Of a stretch of 64,000 nt of DNA, positions 25,382-34,809 are shown one piece after another. The DNA comes from CAWDZK01 sp963807005 (lineage in GTDB: Bacteria > Actinomycetota > Actinomycetes > JACCUZ01): assembly GCA_963807005.1 (NCBI GenBank), contig CAWDZK010000006.1:186001-250000 (forward strand), written 5' to 3'. Made by a program: the position numbers and the translations under genes. How positions within the stretch are numbered: position 1 is the first letter of the stretch; each line of letters begins with the position of its first letter. Under the pieces are notes generated by a model. It saw only the letters and a program-made list of their open reading frames with translations, did not search any database and was not told the origin of the DNA.

Positions 25382-26341
25382 ATGACCGTGACCCGAACCC
25401 CCGCTGCCACCGACCTCGACCCGGCGGTGCTCACCGCGGCCGGGCTGGACCGGGTCGCCGCCCTGGCGGCCGCCGAGCACGCCCGGGACCGGCGCCGGGA
25501 CCACCTGCTCGGCCCCGCCACCGCCGACCCCTCCGTCGTCCGGCCGCTGCTCGACGGCCTGCACGGCACGCTGCTGCCCGGACCGGACCGGGTCGCGTCG
25601 GCCTGGCTGGGGCAGCCCGCCGGCGGGGCGATGGCCGCACCCGTGCACGGGGTCGTCGGCGATCCCGACGGCGTGCGGGCGGCCTACGCCGAGCAGGCCG
25701 CGGACTGGGTCGCCGCCGGCCACCGCACGCACACAGCCGTGGTCCGCGCCGCCGACCGGGAGCGCCATGACGCCCTGGTCGACCTCGGCTTCGGGCACGA
25801 GCAGGCCTATGCCGCGCTCGACCTCACGGCGCCCGCCACCGACACCGCCGCCGCGCCGGCCGACGTGGTGGTCCGACCCGGCACGCCGGAGGACCTGGCC
25901 GCGGTCGTGCGGCTGGCGCCGGTGATCGGCCGGCACCAGGTGACCGCACCCGTCTTCGCCCGGGTGGGGGAGGAGTTCTTCGACCAGCTCGAGCAGTCCC
26001 ACCGCGAGGAGCTGGCCGACCCGGATGCGCACTACCTGCTCGCGGAGGCAGACGGTGTGGTGCAGGGCTTCGCGATCTGGTACGACGGCCTGGACGGCCC
26101 GTTCATGTCGGCGGACTGGGCCGAGCTCAGCGTCGCCGCTGTCGCGCCGGAGGCGCGGGGGCGGGGCATCGGGCTGGCCCTGACCGCGGCCGTGCTCGAT
26201 GCGGCCCGGGAACGAGGCATCAGCCGCGTCGCCACCGACTGGCGCACGACCAACCTGCTGTCGTCGCGGTTCTGGCCGGCCCGCGGCTTCCGGGTGGTGG
26301 GGTACCGGATGGCCCGGACCATCGACGTCACGCCGGCCTGA
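25382..26341 (+). CDS. GNAT-family N-acetyltransferase
   Basis: A 319-residue protein. The C-terminal half is a GNAT domain with VVVRPGTPEDLAAVVRL at its start and the acetyl-CoA loop SVAAVAPEARGRGIGLAL, followed by ARERGISRVATDWRTTNLLSSRFWPARGFRVVGYRM. The N-terminal half (GVVGDPDGVRAAYAEQAADWVAAGHRTHTAVV) looks like a degenerate second GNAT repeat. The substrate is unknown. TAGCCT (25369-25374) is 7 nt before the ATG and there is no ribosome site, so the gene is very probably leaderless. Confidence 0.85.
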   Translation: MTVTRTPAATDLDPAVLTAAGLDRVAALAAAEHARDRRRDHLLGPATADPSVVRPLLDGLHGTLLPGPDRVASAWLGQPAGGAMAAPVHGVVGDPDGVRAAYAEQAADWVAAGHRTHTAVVRAADRERHDALVDLGFGHEQAYAALDLTAPATDTAAAPADVVVRPGTPEDLAAVVRLAPVIGRHQVTAPVFARVGEEFFDQLEQSHREELADPDAHYLLAEADGVVQGFAIWYDGLDGPFMSADWAELSVAAVAPEARGRGIGLALTAAVLDAARERGISRVATDWRTTNLLSSRFWPARGFRVVGYRMARTIDVTPA

Positions 26342-26361
26342 CGGCCCGGCGGCCCTCGCGG

Positions 26362-27063
26362 CTAGACGCCGCCACCGACGGCGGCTGCCTGCAGCGGCCG
26401 GAGCCAGACCGCCGCACCGGCGTCGAGGTGCAGCTCGGCGTCGCACTCGGCCGCCGCCTCCGGGTCGTGGGTGGCGAGCACCACGGCTGCGCCGCGCTCG
26501 GCCTCGGCCCGGAGCAGGGCGACCACCCGGGCCCGGTTGGCGGCGTCCAGCTCGCTGGTCGGCTCGTCGGCCAGCACGACCGTTCCCCGCTGCGCGAGGC
26601 CGCGGGCGACGGCGACCCGCTGCTGCTGTCCGCCGGAGAGCTCCTCGATCAGCTGGTTGCCCGCGGCGCCCAGCCCGACCGACTCCAGGGCGGCGGCGGC
26701 CCGCGGGCCGGCCTCAGCCGTGTCGACGCCAACGGCGAGCAGCGGTACCACGACGTTCTCGGTCGCGGTGAGGACGCTGGCCAGCGCGTTGTCCTGTGGG
26801 ATGAGCACCACACCGGCGGCGCTGGTGTGGTCCCGGTCGCGGGGCGGGCGGCCGCCGACGAGCACCTCGCCGCGGGCCGGACGGACCAGTCCCGCGAGCA
26901 CCCACAGCAGGGTGGTCTTGCCGGCACCGGACGGCCCGGTCACCGCGACCATCCGGCCCGGGACCGCCCGCAGGTCGACGCCGGCGAGCACCTCATGTCC
27001 CTCGTAGTCGACGTGCACGTCCCGCGCGACGATCTCGGTCGGGTCGGTGGCGGCGGCCGTCAT
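26362..27063 (-). CDS. ABC transporter ATP-binding protein (FtsX/MacB-type exporter)
   Basis: A 233-residue ATPase with Walker A GPSGAGKTTLLW, signature LSGGQQQRVAVARGL and Walker B VVLADEPTSELD. It is in the LolD/MacB group that drives FtsX-type permeases. Its ATG overlaps the stop of the upstream ATPase by 4 bp. It is the last gene of a four-gene operon (permease, permease, ATPase, ATPase). Two distinct ATPases next to two permeases suggest a heterodimeric transporter or two paired transporters. The substrate is unknown; lipids, lipoproteins or peptides are usual for this group. Confidence 0.9.
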   Translation of the reverse strand: MTAAATDPTEIVARDVHVDYEGHEVLAGVDLRAVPGRMVAVTGPSGAGKTTLLWVLAGLVRPARGEVLVGGRPPRDRDHTSAAGVVLIPQDNALASVLTATENVVVPLLAVGVDTAEAGPRAAAALESVGLGAAGNQLIEELSGGQQQRVAVARGLAQRGTVVLADEPTSELDAANRARVVALLRAEAERGAAVVLATHDPEAAAECDAELHLDAGAAVWLRPLQAAAVGGGV

Positions 27064-27938
27064 CGGAGGCTCCCTTCGCCGGTCTCGGTGTCGGTGCGGT
27101 CCAGCCGGACGGCGGCGTCGTCGACGATCGTGACGCGCAGCAGGGAGCCGGGCGGGACCCGCTCGAGCACGTCGGGCGGCAGGGTGAGCGAGCCGTCGCG
27201 TGCCACCACGGCGTACTCCTCGCCGCGGCGACCCTCGGCGCCCACCCGTCCGTCGCGGATGGTCACCGTGCGCGGCAGCCGCTCGGCGACCTCCGGGTCG
27301 TGCGTGACGGCCACGACGGTGGTGCCCAGGTCGCGGTTGATGTCGGTGACCGCGGCCAGCACCTCGTCGCGGCCCTCGTGGTCGAGCTGGCTGGTCGGCT
27401 CGTCCAGCAGCAGCAGACCGGGTCGCGCGGCGAGCCCGACGCCGACGGCCAGCCGTTGCCGCTGCCCGGGGGAGAGATGGGTCAACGCGGTGTGCGCCTC
27501 GTCGGCGAGCCCGACCAGGTCCAGCACCTCGCGCGGCTCGAGCAGCAGGACCGGGGCGCCGTCGTCGTCCTTGCGCGCCAGCCTCCTGGCGCCCCGCTGA
27601 GCGAACCGCACGTTGTCGATCGGGTTCGCGTACGGCAGCAGGTTGCGCATCGCCCCCTGGAGGACGACACCGACGTCAGCGGCACGCATCCGGGCCAGCC
27701 CGTGCTCGTCCATCCGGGCGATCTCGTGCCTCCCGACGGCCAGCCGGCCGGCGCTGGGCCGCAGCAGGCCGGCGAACAGGTTGAGCAGCGTGGACTTGCC
27801 GGAGCCGGAGGGTCCCAGCAGGCCGACGACCTCCCCGGCGGCGACGTCGAGGTCGACCCCGGACAGGGCGACGACGTCGTTGCCCTCCAGCCGGTAGATG
27901 TGGACCAGCCCGTGGCAGGACACCGGGATCCCGCTCAT
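27060..27938 (-). CDS. ABC transporter ATP-binding protein (second ATPase of the FtsX-type operon)
   Basis: A 292-residue ATPase with Walker A GPSGSGKSTLLN, a variant signature LSPGQRQRLAVGVGL and Walker B LLLLDEPTSQLDHEG. A C-terminal extension of about 65 residues (VTIRDGRVGAEGRRGEEYAVVARDGSLTLPPDVLERVPPGSLLRV) is unusual for a plain LolD/MacB ATPase and may be regulatory. It overlaps the downstream ATPase gene and follows the permease gene by 28 bp. Confidence 0.9.
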   Translation of the reverse strand: MSGIPVSCHGLVHIYRLEGNDVVALSGVDLDVAAGEVVGLLGPSGSGKSTLLNLFAGLLRPSAGRLAVGRHEIARMDEHGLARMRAADVGVVLQGAMRNLLPYANPIDNVRFAQRGARRLARKDDDGAPVLLLEPREVLDLVGLADEAHTALTHLSPGQRQRLAVGVGLAARPGLLLLDEPTSQLDHEGRDEVLAAVTDINRDLGTTVVAVTHDPEVAERLPRTVTIRDGRVGAEGRRGEEYAVVARDGSLTLPPDVLERVPPGSLLRVTIVDDAAVRLDRTDTETGEGSLR

Positions 27939-27966
27939 GCCGCGCTCCCGTCGCCGAGGTGGGGAC

Positions 27967-30900
27967 TCATCGGACTCCTTCCCGCAACCGGTCGTGGCGA
28001 CCGGTGCGCAGCTGCAGCGCGGCGACGACGAGGCCGACGCCTACCAGGAGCAGGCCGAGGCCGCCGACTGCGGCCCACGCGGTGGCGGCGTCGGGAACGT
28101 AGCGGACCTCGACGAACGCTGACGGGTCGTCGAACTGTGGCAGCGCCGGGAGCACCACCCAGCTGGCGACCAGCGCGGCGCCGGCGCCGCAGAGCAGCGC
28201 CACGACGACGGTGCCGACGTTCTCGCGCAGCAGCAGTGCGCGGACGGTGCGCCGGCGCAGCCCGACCACCCGCAGCGCGGCGACCTCGTAGGCGCGCTGG
28301 CGCCGGCCGACGTACGCCGCGACCAGAAGCGCGCCGACCGCGACCACGACCGCCGAGGCGCCGCACACCAGCAGCAGCCGGAGCGCGAGGACGGCGCCGT
28401 CACCGGCGTAGACCCGTTCCAGCTGACCCCGGCTCTCCCGGCGCAGGACGGTGACGCCGTCCTCCTTCAGCGACCCCAGCAGCGCCGCCTCGGCGGTGGG
28501 GTCGTCGCGGGCCAGCCAGACCTCCCGGTCCCCCAGCGCGGCATCCTCGTCCAGCCGCAGCGCCAGGTCGAGGTCGACCAGGGCCGCGGACCGGCCGAGC
28601 CGCGGGATGTAGGCGGCCTGGTGGGTGGTCTCGTAGCGGGTCGGCCGGCCGTCGAGACCGGTGGTCTGCTCGGCGGGCAGGGCGCCGGCGTCCGGCTCGG
28701 TTCCGCCGGCTGGCGTGCCGACGTACGCCGGCAGCGGCTCGGGGGAGTCGCCGCGCACGATCGCGGCGAACGGGCCGCCCGGGACGCGGACCTCGGCCCG
28801 TAGCCCGTCGGTGCCCGGCGTCAGCCGCACCTCCGGGCCGCCGACGGTCGGGGCCCCCGGGCGCCAGGCCCGGGCGGCGTCGAAGCCGGCCGGCACGACG
28901 CTCCGGCCGCCGCCTGGCGGGGTGTGGGCGAGCGAGCGCAGCACCAGGGTGGCGGTGGCGCTCTCGATGTCGGTGCCGGGGTGGTCGACCGCCAGCGAGA
29001 CGAGCCGGCAGCCCGCGGTGCAGGCGTCCGGCAGCTCCGCGCGGTAGGCGTGCGCGCCGCGGCGGAGCTGGCCCAGGTCGAGCCGCTCCACGGTGCCGTC
29101 GTGGTCCACCTCGGCGGTGAGCCGGAGCGGCGAGGGCGACGCCAGCTCCTGCAGGTCGACGGTCACCTCGAGCCGGCCGGGACCGAGCCGGACGGACGGG
29201 GGCAGAGGCGGGCGGAGCACCCTCGCCACCGGCCGGGTGGGCCTGGCGGCCGGGGCACCCCACTCGAGGACGCGGTCGGCGCGGGTCGAGTCGACGGCGA
29301 GCAGCCGGGCGTCCTGGCTGCTGGTCATCACCTGGACCGCCGCCATCGCGTAGTCGCCGGCCGGGTCGGCGGCCCGGACCGCGTCGAGCAGGGCGCGGTG
29401 GCTCGGGGCGCGCACCTGCAGGACCACCTCCGCGCCCGTCTCGGCCGCGGCCCGCTCGTTCCGGTTGCGTTCGGCGACGGTCCAGGCCTGCACCCCGACG
29501 AGCAGGAGGCAGGTGGCCACGGCGAGGACCGACGCGATCCGCGCCGTGCCCGGTCGTCGCGCCACGCCGGCCCAGCCGACCGCGCCGGCGGCCCGGCCGC
29601 GACCGAGCGCCCGGGCCGCCCGTCGTCGGGCCACCCGGACCAGGACCCGGGCGGCGAGCAGGCCCCCGGCCACCGCGACCATTCCCGGTGCCAGCAGGGC
29701 CACCGGGCTCGGCCGTCCGCCGCGGTCGCTCACCAGCTGCACCACACCGGCCACCGCCAGCACCACCACGACGCCCTCGACCAGCCCGGCGCGGCGGCCG
29801 GCCCGCCGCGGGGGGACCCGGCGCAGCAGCTCGGCGACGGGGCGGCGGAACACCTGTCGCGACGACAGCGCTGCCGTCAGCACGCCGCCGGCAACGGTGC
29901 CCAGGACGGTGAGCAGGACCGTCGAGGTGAGGACGACCTCGGTGCCGGGTGCGAACACCCGAGGCCCCGCGCCGCGTACCGCCAGGTAGCCGACCACGGT
30001 TCCCAGCGGCGCGGCCACGAACAGCAGCAGAAAGACCTCGGCCAGCCCGAACCGCCGGGTCTGCCGGGCGGTCAGCCCGCGCAGCTTCGCCAGCCCCAGC
30101 TCGGGGGAGCGCTCCTCGGTGGCCGACCCCACGACGAGGAACAGCGTCCACCAGCTCAGCAGCACGAGCTGGGTGACCGCGAGCGGGGCGGCGATGCGCA
30201 CCAGCGCGCGTCCGTCGTCCGCCCGGGCCAGCGCGGCCGGCAGCTGGGAGTAGGTCGTGAGCTGGTAGGCCGTGTTGACGTCGCCGAGCCGCCGGATCTC
30301 GCGGCGCAGCTCGGTCGCGTCGTCGAGGCGTACCCGGTCGGGCAGCACCGGGATGTCCACGGTGTAGGTGGTGATCCGGCCGAGGTCCGCGCCCCCCGGG
30401 CCGACGAACACCGGGTCGGCCTGCGGCGGCGCCTCGCCGAGCCCGCGCGGTGACGCCTGCGGGTAGTACGACGAGAAGTACGGTCGGCCGGCCCAGTACG
30501 GCGACTGCACCGGGACCGGGTCGAACGTCCCGACGACGCGGACGTCGAGCACCGGCGGGACGCCGTTCTCGAGGGTGGCGGAGTCCGGCAGCTCGATCCG
30601 CACCGAGCCGCCGAGCCGGCCGCCGACCAGCTCTAGGCTGCGCCGGGTGACGATGCCCTCGTCCGGCCCGGTGGGGCAGCGGCCGGCGGCGAGGCTGAGG
30701 TGGGCGCAGACGCCCGCCCGCTCCACGACCTGACCGACGACCTCGCCGCCGGCGAACGGCCCCGCCGTCGGCGCGTAGCTGCCGGAGCCGGTGTAGGCCA
30801 GCCGGGCCGGCCCGAACGCGCGGTGGGTGAGCACCTGGGCGACCTTGCGCACCTCGAACCGGCCGTCCTCGGCCGCGCCGAAGCCGACCCCCGCGCCCGA

Positions 30901-31116
30901 GCTGGGCACCCCCACCTGGACGGACAGCGTGAACGCGTCGGCCCGCCGCAGGGTGTCGCGGACGATCGACTCCTCGGCGGCCCGGGAGTACAACGGTGCC
31001 ACCACCGAGGCCGCGCTGGCCACGGTCGCCAGGACCAGGACGATGACGGCCGTGCTCCGGCGGAACCACAGGCCGGCGAGGGCGAGCCGCAGCGTGGTGG
31101 CCCGGCCGGCGCTCAT
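27967..31116 (-). CDS. Large FtsX-type ABC permease (1049 residues)
   Basis: A 1049-residue membrane protein. One transmembrane helix lies near residues 17-37 (AVIVLVLATVASAASVVAP) and a large extracytoplasmic region of about 270 residues follows. A cluster of helices spans about 310-520, a second large outer region reaches about 900, and helices follow near the C-terminus (LLLVCGASAVVVAVGALLVAAYVGRRQRAYEVAALRVVGL, a typical FtsX-domain motif region). This duplicated FtsX plan matches large MacB-like permeases of actinobacteria. The ATG overlaps the stop of the next permease gene by 4 bp. The substrate is unknown. Confidence 0.85.
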   Translation of the reverse strand: MSAGRATTLRLALAGLWFRRSTAVIVLVLATVASAASVVAPLYSRAAEESIVRDTLRRADAFTLSVQVGVPSSGAGVGFGAAEDGRFEVRKVAQVLTHRAFGPARLAYTGSGSYAPTAGPFAGGEVVGQVVERAGVCAHLSLAAGRCPTGPDEGIVTRRSLELVGGRLGGSVRIELPDSATLENGVPPVLDVRVVGTFDPVPVQSPYWAGRPYFSSYYPQASPRGLGEAPPQADPVFVGPGGADLGRITTYTVDIPVLPDRVRLDDATELRREIRRLGDVNTAYQLTTYSQLPAALARADDGRALVRIAAPLAVTQLVLLSWWTLFLVVGSATEERSPELGLAKLRGLTARQTRRFGLAEVFLLLFVAAPLGTVVGYLAVRGAGPRVFAPGTEVVLTSTVLLTVLGTVAGGVLTAALSSRQVFRRPVAELLRRVPPRRAGRRAGLVEGVVVVLAVAGVVQLVSDRGGRPSPVALLAPGMVAVAGGLLAARVLVRVARRRAARALGRGRAAGAVGWAGVARRPGTARIASVLAVATCLLLVGVQAWTVAERNRNERAAAETGAEVVLQVRAPSHRALLDAVRAADPAGDYAMAAVQVMTSSQDARLLAVDSTRADRVLEWGAPAARPTRPVARVLRPPLPPSVRLGPGRLEVTVDLQELASPSPLRLTAEVDHDGTVERLDLGQLRRGAHAYRAELPDACTAGCRLVSLAVDHPGTDIESATATLVLRSLAHTPPGGGRSVVPAGFDAARAWRPGAPTVGGPEVRLTPGTDGLRAEVRVPGGPFAAIVRGDSPEPLPAYVGTPAGGTEPDAGALPAEQTTGLDGRPTRYETTHQAAYIPRLGRSAALVDLDLALRLDEDAALGDREVWLARDDPTAEAALLGSLKEDGVTVLRRESRGQLERVYAGDGAVLALRLLLVCGASAVVVAVGALLVAAYVGRRQRAYEVAALRVVGLRRRTVRALLLRENVGTVVVALLCGAGAALVASWVVLPALPQFDDPSAFVEVRYVPDAATAWAAVGGLGLLLVGVGLVVAALQLRTGRHDRLREGVR

Positions 31117-34100
31117 CGGCCCTCCCGCAGCCGTGCGGGCACCGCGGCGGCGCCCAGCGCCCGGCCGACCGCGATCGACACGGCGGCCAGCAGCACCAGC
31201 GCGCCGAGGGCGGCTGCCCCGACCGCGGTCCACGCCGGTCCCAGCGCCAGGACGGCCTGCCGGTCCGGGGTCGCGAACAGCGGGACGTCCGGCAGCGCGA
31301 CCTGCGCTGCGACGAGGCCGAGCGTGGTGCCGGCGACGACGCCGAGCACCGCCACGACCAGGTGCTCGCGGACGGACGCGCTGCGCACCGTGGCCGCCGG
31401 GACGCCGACCAGCCGCAGCCCGGCCAGGTCCCGGGCCCTGGTGGCGCCGGAGGTGGCGACACCGACCACGAGCACCGCAGCCGCGAGCACCACCGCCACC
31501 ACACCGGCCAGCACCGCGAGCCGGAGCGCCAGCGCCGGCCCCTCGGCGGCCAGCTCCGCCACGTGGTCGCCGGTGCTGTCGCGGTCCAGCACCTGCAGGC
31601 CGTGGTCGGCGAGCTGCCGTCGCAGCCGCGCCTCGCGGACCGGGTCGTCGGTCGCGAGCCACACGTCGTACGTCGTGGCGGCACCGCCGCCGGAGGGTGA
31701 GGCGCCGGCGAGGGACCGCAGGTCGGTGAGGACCCCGCGTGGCCCGGAGCGCGGGATGCGCGCGAGCCGCCCGGTGACCTGGAACAGGTGCTCCCCGCCG
31801 GCCAGGTCGGGCGCGATCCGCGGCGCGGCCGGCTGGCCCGGCCCGGCCCGGAACTGGACCGACAGCGACCCGGCCGCCAGGGCCGGGGTGAGGGCGGGGA
31901 CGTCACCCCGGCGGACCTCGAAGCTCGCGAAGCTCTCCGGGTCGATGACGGTCAGCGGTGGCCCGGGGCGCACCTCGGCCGTGCTGACGTAGTTCTGCGG
32001 CATCGCGACCTGCCAGGCGGTGGCGGTGCTGGGGCCCAGGTCGACCGGACGGCCGTCCACGGCCACCTCGTCGACCGCCAGCGAGATCCGCACCGGGTAG
32101 GAGTCGCCCAACGCGCGCTCGATGACGAACGAGGTGAGGGTGCAGTCGGCGCAGTCGAGCGCGGCCCGGTAGGTGTGCCGACCGGCGCGCAGCCGGCCGA
32201 GCGGGAGGTAGCGGGTGTCCTCCCCCCGTGGGGTCACGAGGGCGGCGAGCGACAGCGGTTGCGGATCGCCGTCGAACCCGGCCGGACGCGACAGCGGCGC
32301 GACCGTCCAGCTGGCCTCGATCGTGAGCCGGCCTCCGTCCGAGGGCAGCGGCACCGGGTCGACGACGCGCGGCTGCAGGGAGGCGACCGCCCGGGGGGCC
32401 GGCGCGGGTGCGGCGCCGGGCGCCCACTGCGCGATCCGGCGGAACGCCGCGGGCTCCACCGCGGTCGTCACCGGGCCGGCCGGGGTCGCCGACCGGCTGA
32501 CCACGACGGGGGTCGCGAACCGGCCGCGCGGGTCGATGTCGAGCAGTGCCGTGCGCAAGGCGGTCGGCCCCGCCGCGTCGACGGTGAGCACGACCGGCGC
32601 CCCTGCCTCGACCTCCGCGCGGGTCTGGCGGTTGCGGGTGGACACGGTCCACGCGTCCACGGCGAACACCAGCAGCGCGCAGGCGACGGTGACGATCGCG
32701 ATCAGCCGGCGCAGGGCCGGCCGCCGGGCGATCTGCAGCGCGGCGAGGGCCCACGACACCCGGCCGCCGCGCAACGCGGCGCGGGCCAGTGGCCCGGCTG
32801 TGGGGATGGTCGCCTGGGCCAGCAGCAGGCCGCCGGCGATCGCGAGCAGCCCGGGGGCGAGCAGGGCCACACCGCCGCCGGCTCCCGAGCGCAGCGTCAC
32901 CAGGCCGGCGACGGCCGCGGCCACGACCACCCCTTCGACCAGCCCCACCTGCACCGACGATGCCCTCGGCGGGACCCGCCGCAGCAGCGCGGTGAGCGGC
33001 TGCCGCAGCGTCGGCGTGGCAGCGGCGAGGATCGCGGCCAGCCCGACGACGACCGACGCGCCGACTGCCAGTGCCACCGGCGGCCGGGCTTCCGGCCCGA
33101 CCCCGGGCTGCAGCCAGGCCCGGGCGGCACCCGCGACGACGGCCCAGCCCAGGCCCGCGCCGAGCGCCGCGCCCAGCAGCACGAGCAGGCCGAGCTCGCG
33201 GAGCAGCATCGTGGCGGCGCCGACCGTGCCGTGCCCGCGCAGCCGGGCGAGGGCGATCTCGGGCCTTCGCTGCTCGGCCGCGGCCGCGCAGACGAACGCG
33301 AGCACGACCACCCCGAGCACGGCGAGCTGGACGGCGAGCAGGGGGATGACGGTGCGGGCCTGGTCGCGCTGACCGGCGGTGGAGTCGAGGAGAGCGTCGA
33401 TCGGGCTGACCGCGGAGGCGCCGACGGTCCGGGCCCGCGCGTCGGCAGCCTCGGTCGCCGCCCCGACCCGCGCGAGGTCGTCGAGGGTGAGCCGGTCCGG
33501 CAGCAACGCGACGTCGAGGTGGGTGCGCAGGCCCGGCCACCGCTGGGCCGCGAGGGTGGCCCACGGGGTGAGGACGTCGTCGAGCTCGCGGACCGCCGGT
33601 GCATCACTTCGGGGGCGCGCAGTCGTCGTGCGCCGGACCCGGCCGGCCCAGTAGTCGCTCGCGGCGTCGAGGACGCCATAGGTGCCGACGACGGTAACCG
33701 AGCCACGTACCGTGCGGTCCCCCGCTCCGCCTGCGGTGACGCCGAGCCGGTCACCGGTCCGGACCCCCAGCGCGCTCGCCGACCGGTGGCTCAGCATCGC
33801 CTCGTCGGCGGACCGGGCGCAGCGCCCGTCGACCACCTGGACCTGCCCGCAGACCCCGTCCCGGCTGGTGAGGCGGGCGCGCGCCGGCCCGGCCGGCGCG
33901 CGGACGACGACGGACACGTCGGCACCGCGCACCGGGTCGCCGAACTGCGCCGGGAGCGTGCCCCGCACCAGCCGCGCGAGCCGGGCGGGCGAGGCCGGTC
34001 CGGTCGAGGCGTCGGTGACGACCAGCGTGCGCCCGGTCGCCGGTGCCTCGGCCACGACGGTGCGCAGGACCGACTGCTCGACCGCGCGGGCGTACAGCGG

Positions 34101-34205
34101 GCCGAGCGCAGCGGAGGCCGTCACGACCGCGGCCAGCACGACCACGAGCAGCGCCTGGCGTGGGCGATGGCGCAGCGCGGCGACTGTCACCCCGCCCGCC
34201 GACAT
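31113..34205 (-). CDS. Large FtsX-type ABC permease (1030 residues)
   Basis: A 1030-residue paralogue of the preceding permease with the same layout: N-terminal helix (RQALLVVVLAAVVTASAALGPLYARAVEQS), large outer loop, helix cluster at about 285-520, second outer region, and a C-terminal FtsX segment (ATSGATRARDLAGLRLVGVPAATVRSASVREHLVVAVLG). Shared phrases such as VEGVVV and LLAPG...AGGLLLA show that the two permeases arose by duplication. It is the first gene of the operon, with GGAGG before its ATG. Outer-domain sequences differ, so the two subunits probably form a heterodimer. Confidence 0.85.
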   Translation of the reverse strand: MSAGGVTVAALRHRPRQALLVVVLAAVVTASAALGPLYARAVEQSVLRTVVAEAPATGRTLVVTDASTGPASPARLARLVRGTLPAQFGDPVRGADVSVVVRAPAGPARARLTSRDGVCGQVQVVDGRCARSADEAMLSHRSASALGVRTGDRLGVTAGGAGDRTVRGSVTVVGTYGVLDAASDYWAGRVRRTTTARPRSDAPAVRELDDVLTPWATLAAQRWPGLRTHLDVALLPDRLTLDDLARVGAATEAADARARTVGASAVSPIDALLDSTAGQRDQARTVIPLLAVQLAVLGVVVLAFVCAAAAEQRRPEIALARLRGHGTVGAATMLLRELGLLVLLGAALGAGLGWAVVAGAARAWLQPGVGPEARPPVALAVGASVVVGLAAILAAATPTLRQPLTALLRRVPPRASSVQVGLVEGVVVAAAVAGLVTLRSGAGGGVALLAPGLLAIAGGLLLAQATIPTAGPLARAALRGGRVSWALAALQIARRPALRRLIAIVTVACALLVFAVDAWTVSTRNRQTRAEVEAGAPVVLTVDAAGPTALRTALLDIDPRGRFATPVVVSRSATPAGPVTTAVEPAAFRRIAQWAPGAAPAPAPRAVASLQPRVVDPVPLPSDGGRLTIEASWTVAPLSRPAGFDGDPQPLSLAALVTPRGEDTRYLPLGRLRAGRHTYRAALDCADCTLTSFVIERALGDSYPVRISLAVDEVAVDGRPVDLGPSTATAWQVAMPQNYVSTAEVRPGPPLTVIDPESFASFEVRRGDVPALTPALAAGSLSVQFRAGPGQPAAPRIAPDLAGGEHLFQVTGRLARIPRSGPRGVLTDLRSLAGASPSGGGAATTYDVWLATDDPVREARLRRQLADHGLQVLDRDSTGDHVAELAAEGPALALRLAVLAGVVAVVLAAAVLVVGVATSGATRARDLAGLRLVGVPAATVRSASVREHLVVAVLGVVAGTTLGLVAAQVALPDVPLFATPDRQAVLALGPAWTAVGAAALGALVLLAAVSIAVGRALGAAAVPARLREGR

Positions 34206-34402
34206 GCCCTGCGCCTCCCCGACCCGGTGCCACCGCGCTCTGCTCGGGCGGAGCGAACGCGGCGCGTTCGGTGCGGTGCCCGGGTCGGTGCGCTGACACC
34301 GTGCCGCACCGGTCCGGCCGGTGCCGAGAGCCGGGCGGGGATCGTGACGGAATCGTTGCGGCGTCGACCGGCCGTGTCACAGGCCGGTGGCAGGGTGCAG
34401 GG

Positions 34403-34693
34403 TCAGCCGTGGAACATGCCGGCGATCCTCCGCTCGGTCTCGTCGTAGCCCTGGCCGGCCTGCGACAGCAGCTGGCTGATGCCGCCCAGGGCCTGCTGCA
34501 GGCCCTGGGCGTTGCGGCTCCAGTCGTCGTAGAGCGCCTGGAACCGGTCCTGGGCCGCGCCCGACCAGGTGCCGCTGATCGGCAGCACCCGGCCGCGCAG
34601 GCTGCCGAGCTCGGCCTCGATCTGGCCGGCTGTGCCGTTGACCTGCTGGGACAGCGCGAGCAGCTCGGCCGGGGTGACGCGGAAGGCGGTCAT
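34403..34693 (-). CDS. WXG100-family protein (ESAT-6-like)
   Basis: A 96-residue helical-hairpin protein with the central Trp43-Ser-Gly45 turn in GTWSGAAQDRFQALYDDW and a long second helix (AQGLQQALGGISQLLSQAGQGYDETERRIAGMF). Such proteins are substrates of type VII (ESX) secretion. No EccC, EccD or mycosin gene and no second WXG100 gene is nearby, so it is an orphan. A GGAGG site precedes the ATG, and TAGGTT (34732 to 34727) is a plausible -10. The gap to the permease operon (34206-34402) holds no other gene that I can support. Confidence 0.88.
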   Translation of the reverse strand: MTAFRVTPAELLALSQQVNGTAGQIEAELGSLRGRVLPISGTWSGAAQDRFQALYDDWSRNAQGLQQALGGISQLLSQAGQGYDETERRIAGMFHG

Positions 34694-34809
34694 CAGGTCC
34701 TCCAGAGGTTCGGGGTTGGTGCGTCGAACCTAGGAAGAACCGCCGCGTGGGCCGTGGAGTTGTGCACAGCCTCGCCCCCCATCCCCCGCCGATCCTGGCG
34801 AGACCGGTG

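Noticed and set aside
31788..34448. 886-codon plus-strand open frame
   Set aside because: Antisense shadow of the FtsX-type permease; low-complexity Arg/Gly composition and no ribosome site.
34206..34693. Type VII secretion locus
   Set aside because: Only a single WXG100 gene is present; no EccB-E or mycosin genes are nearby.
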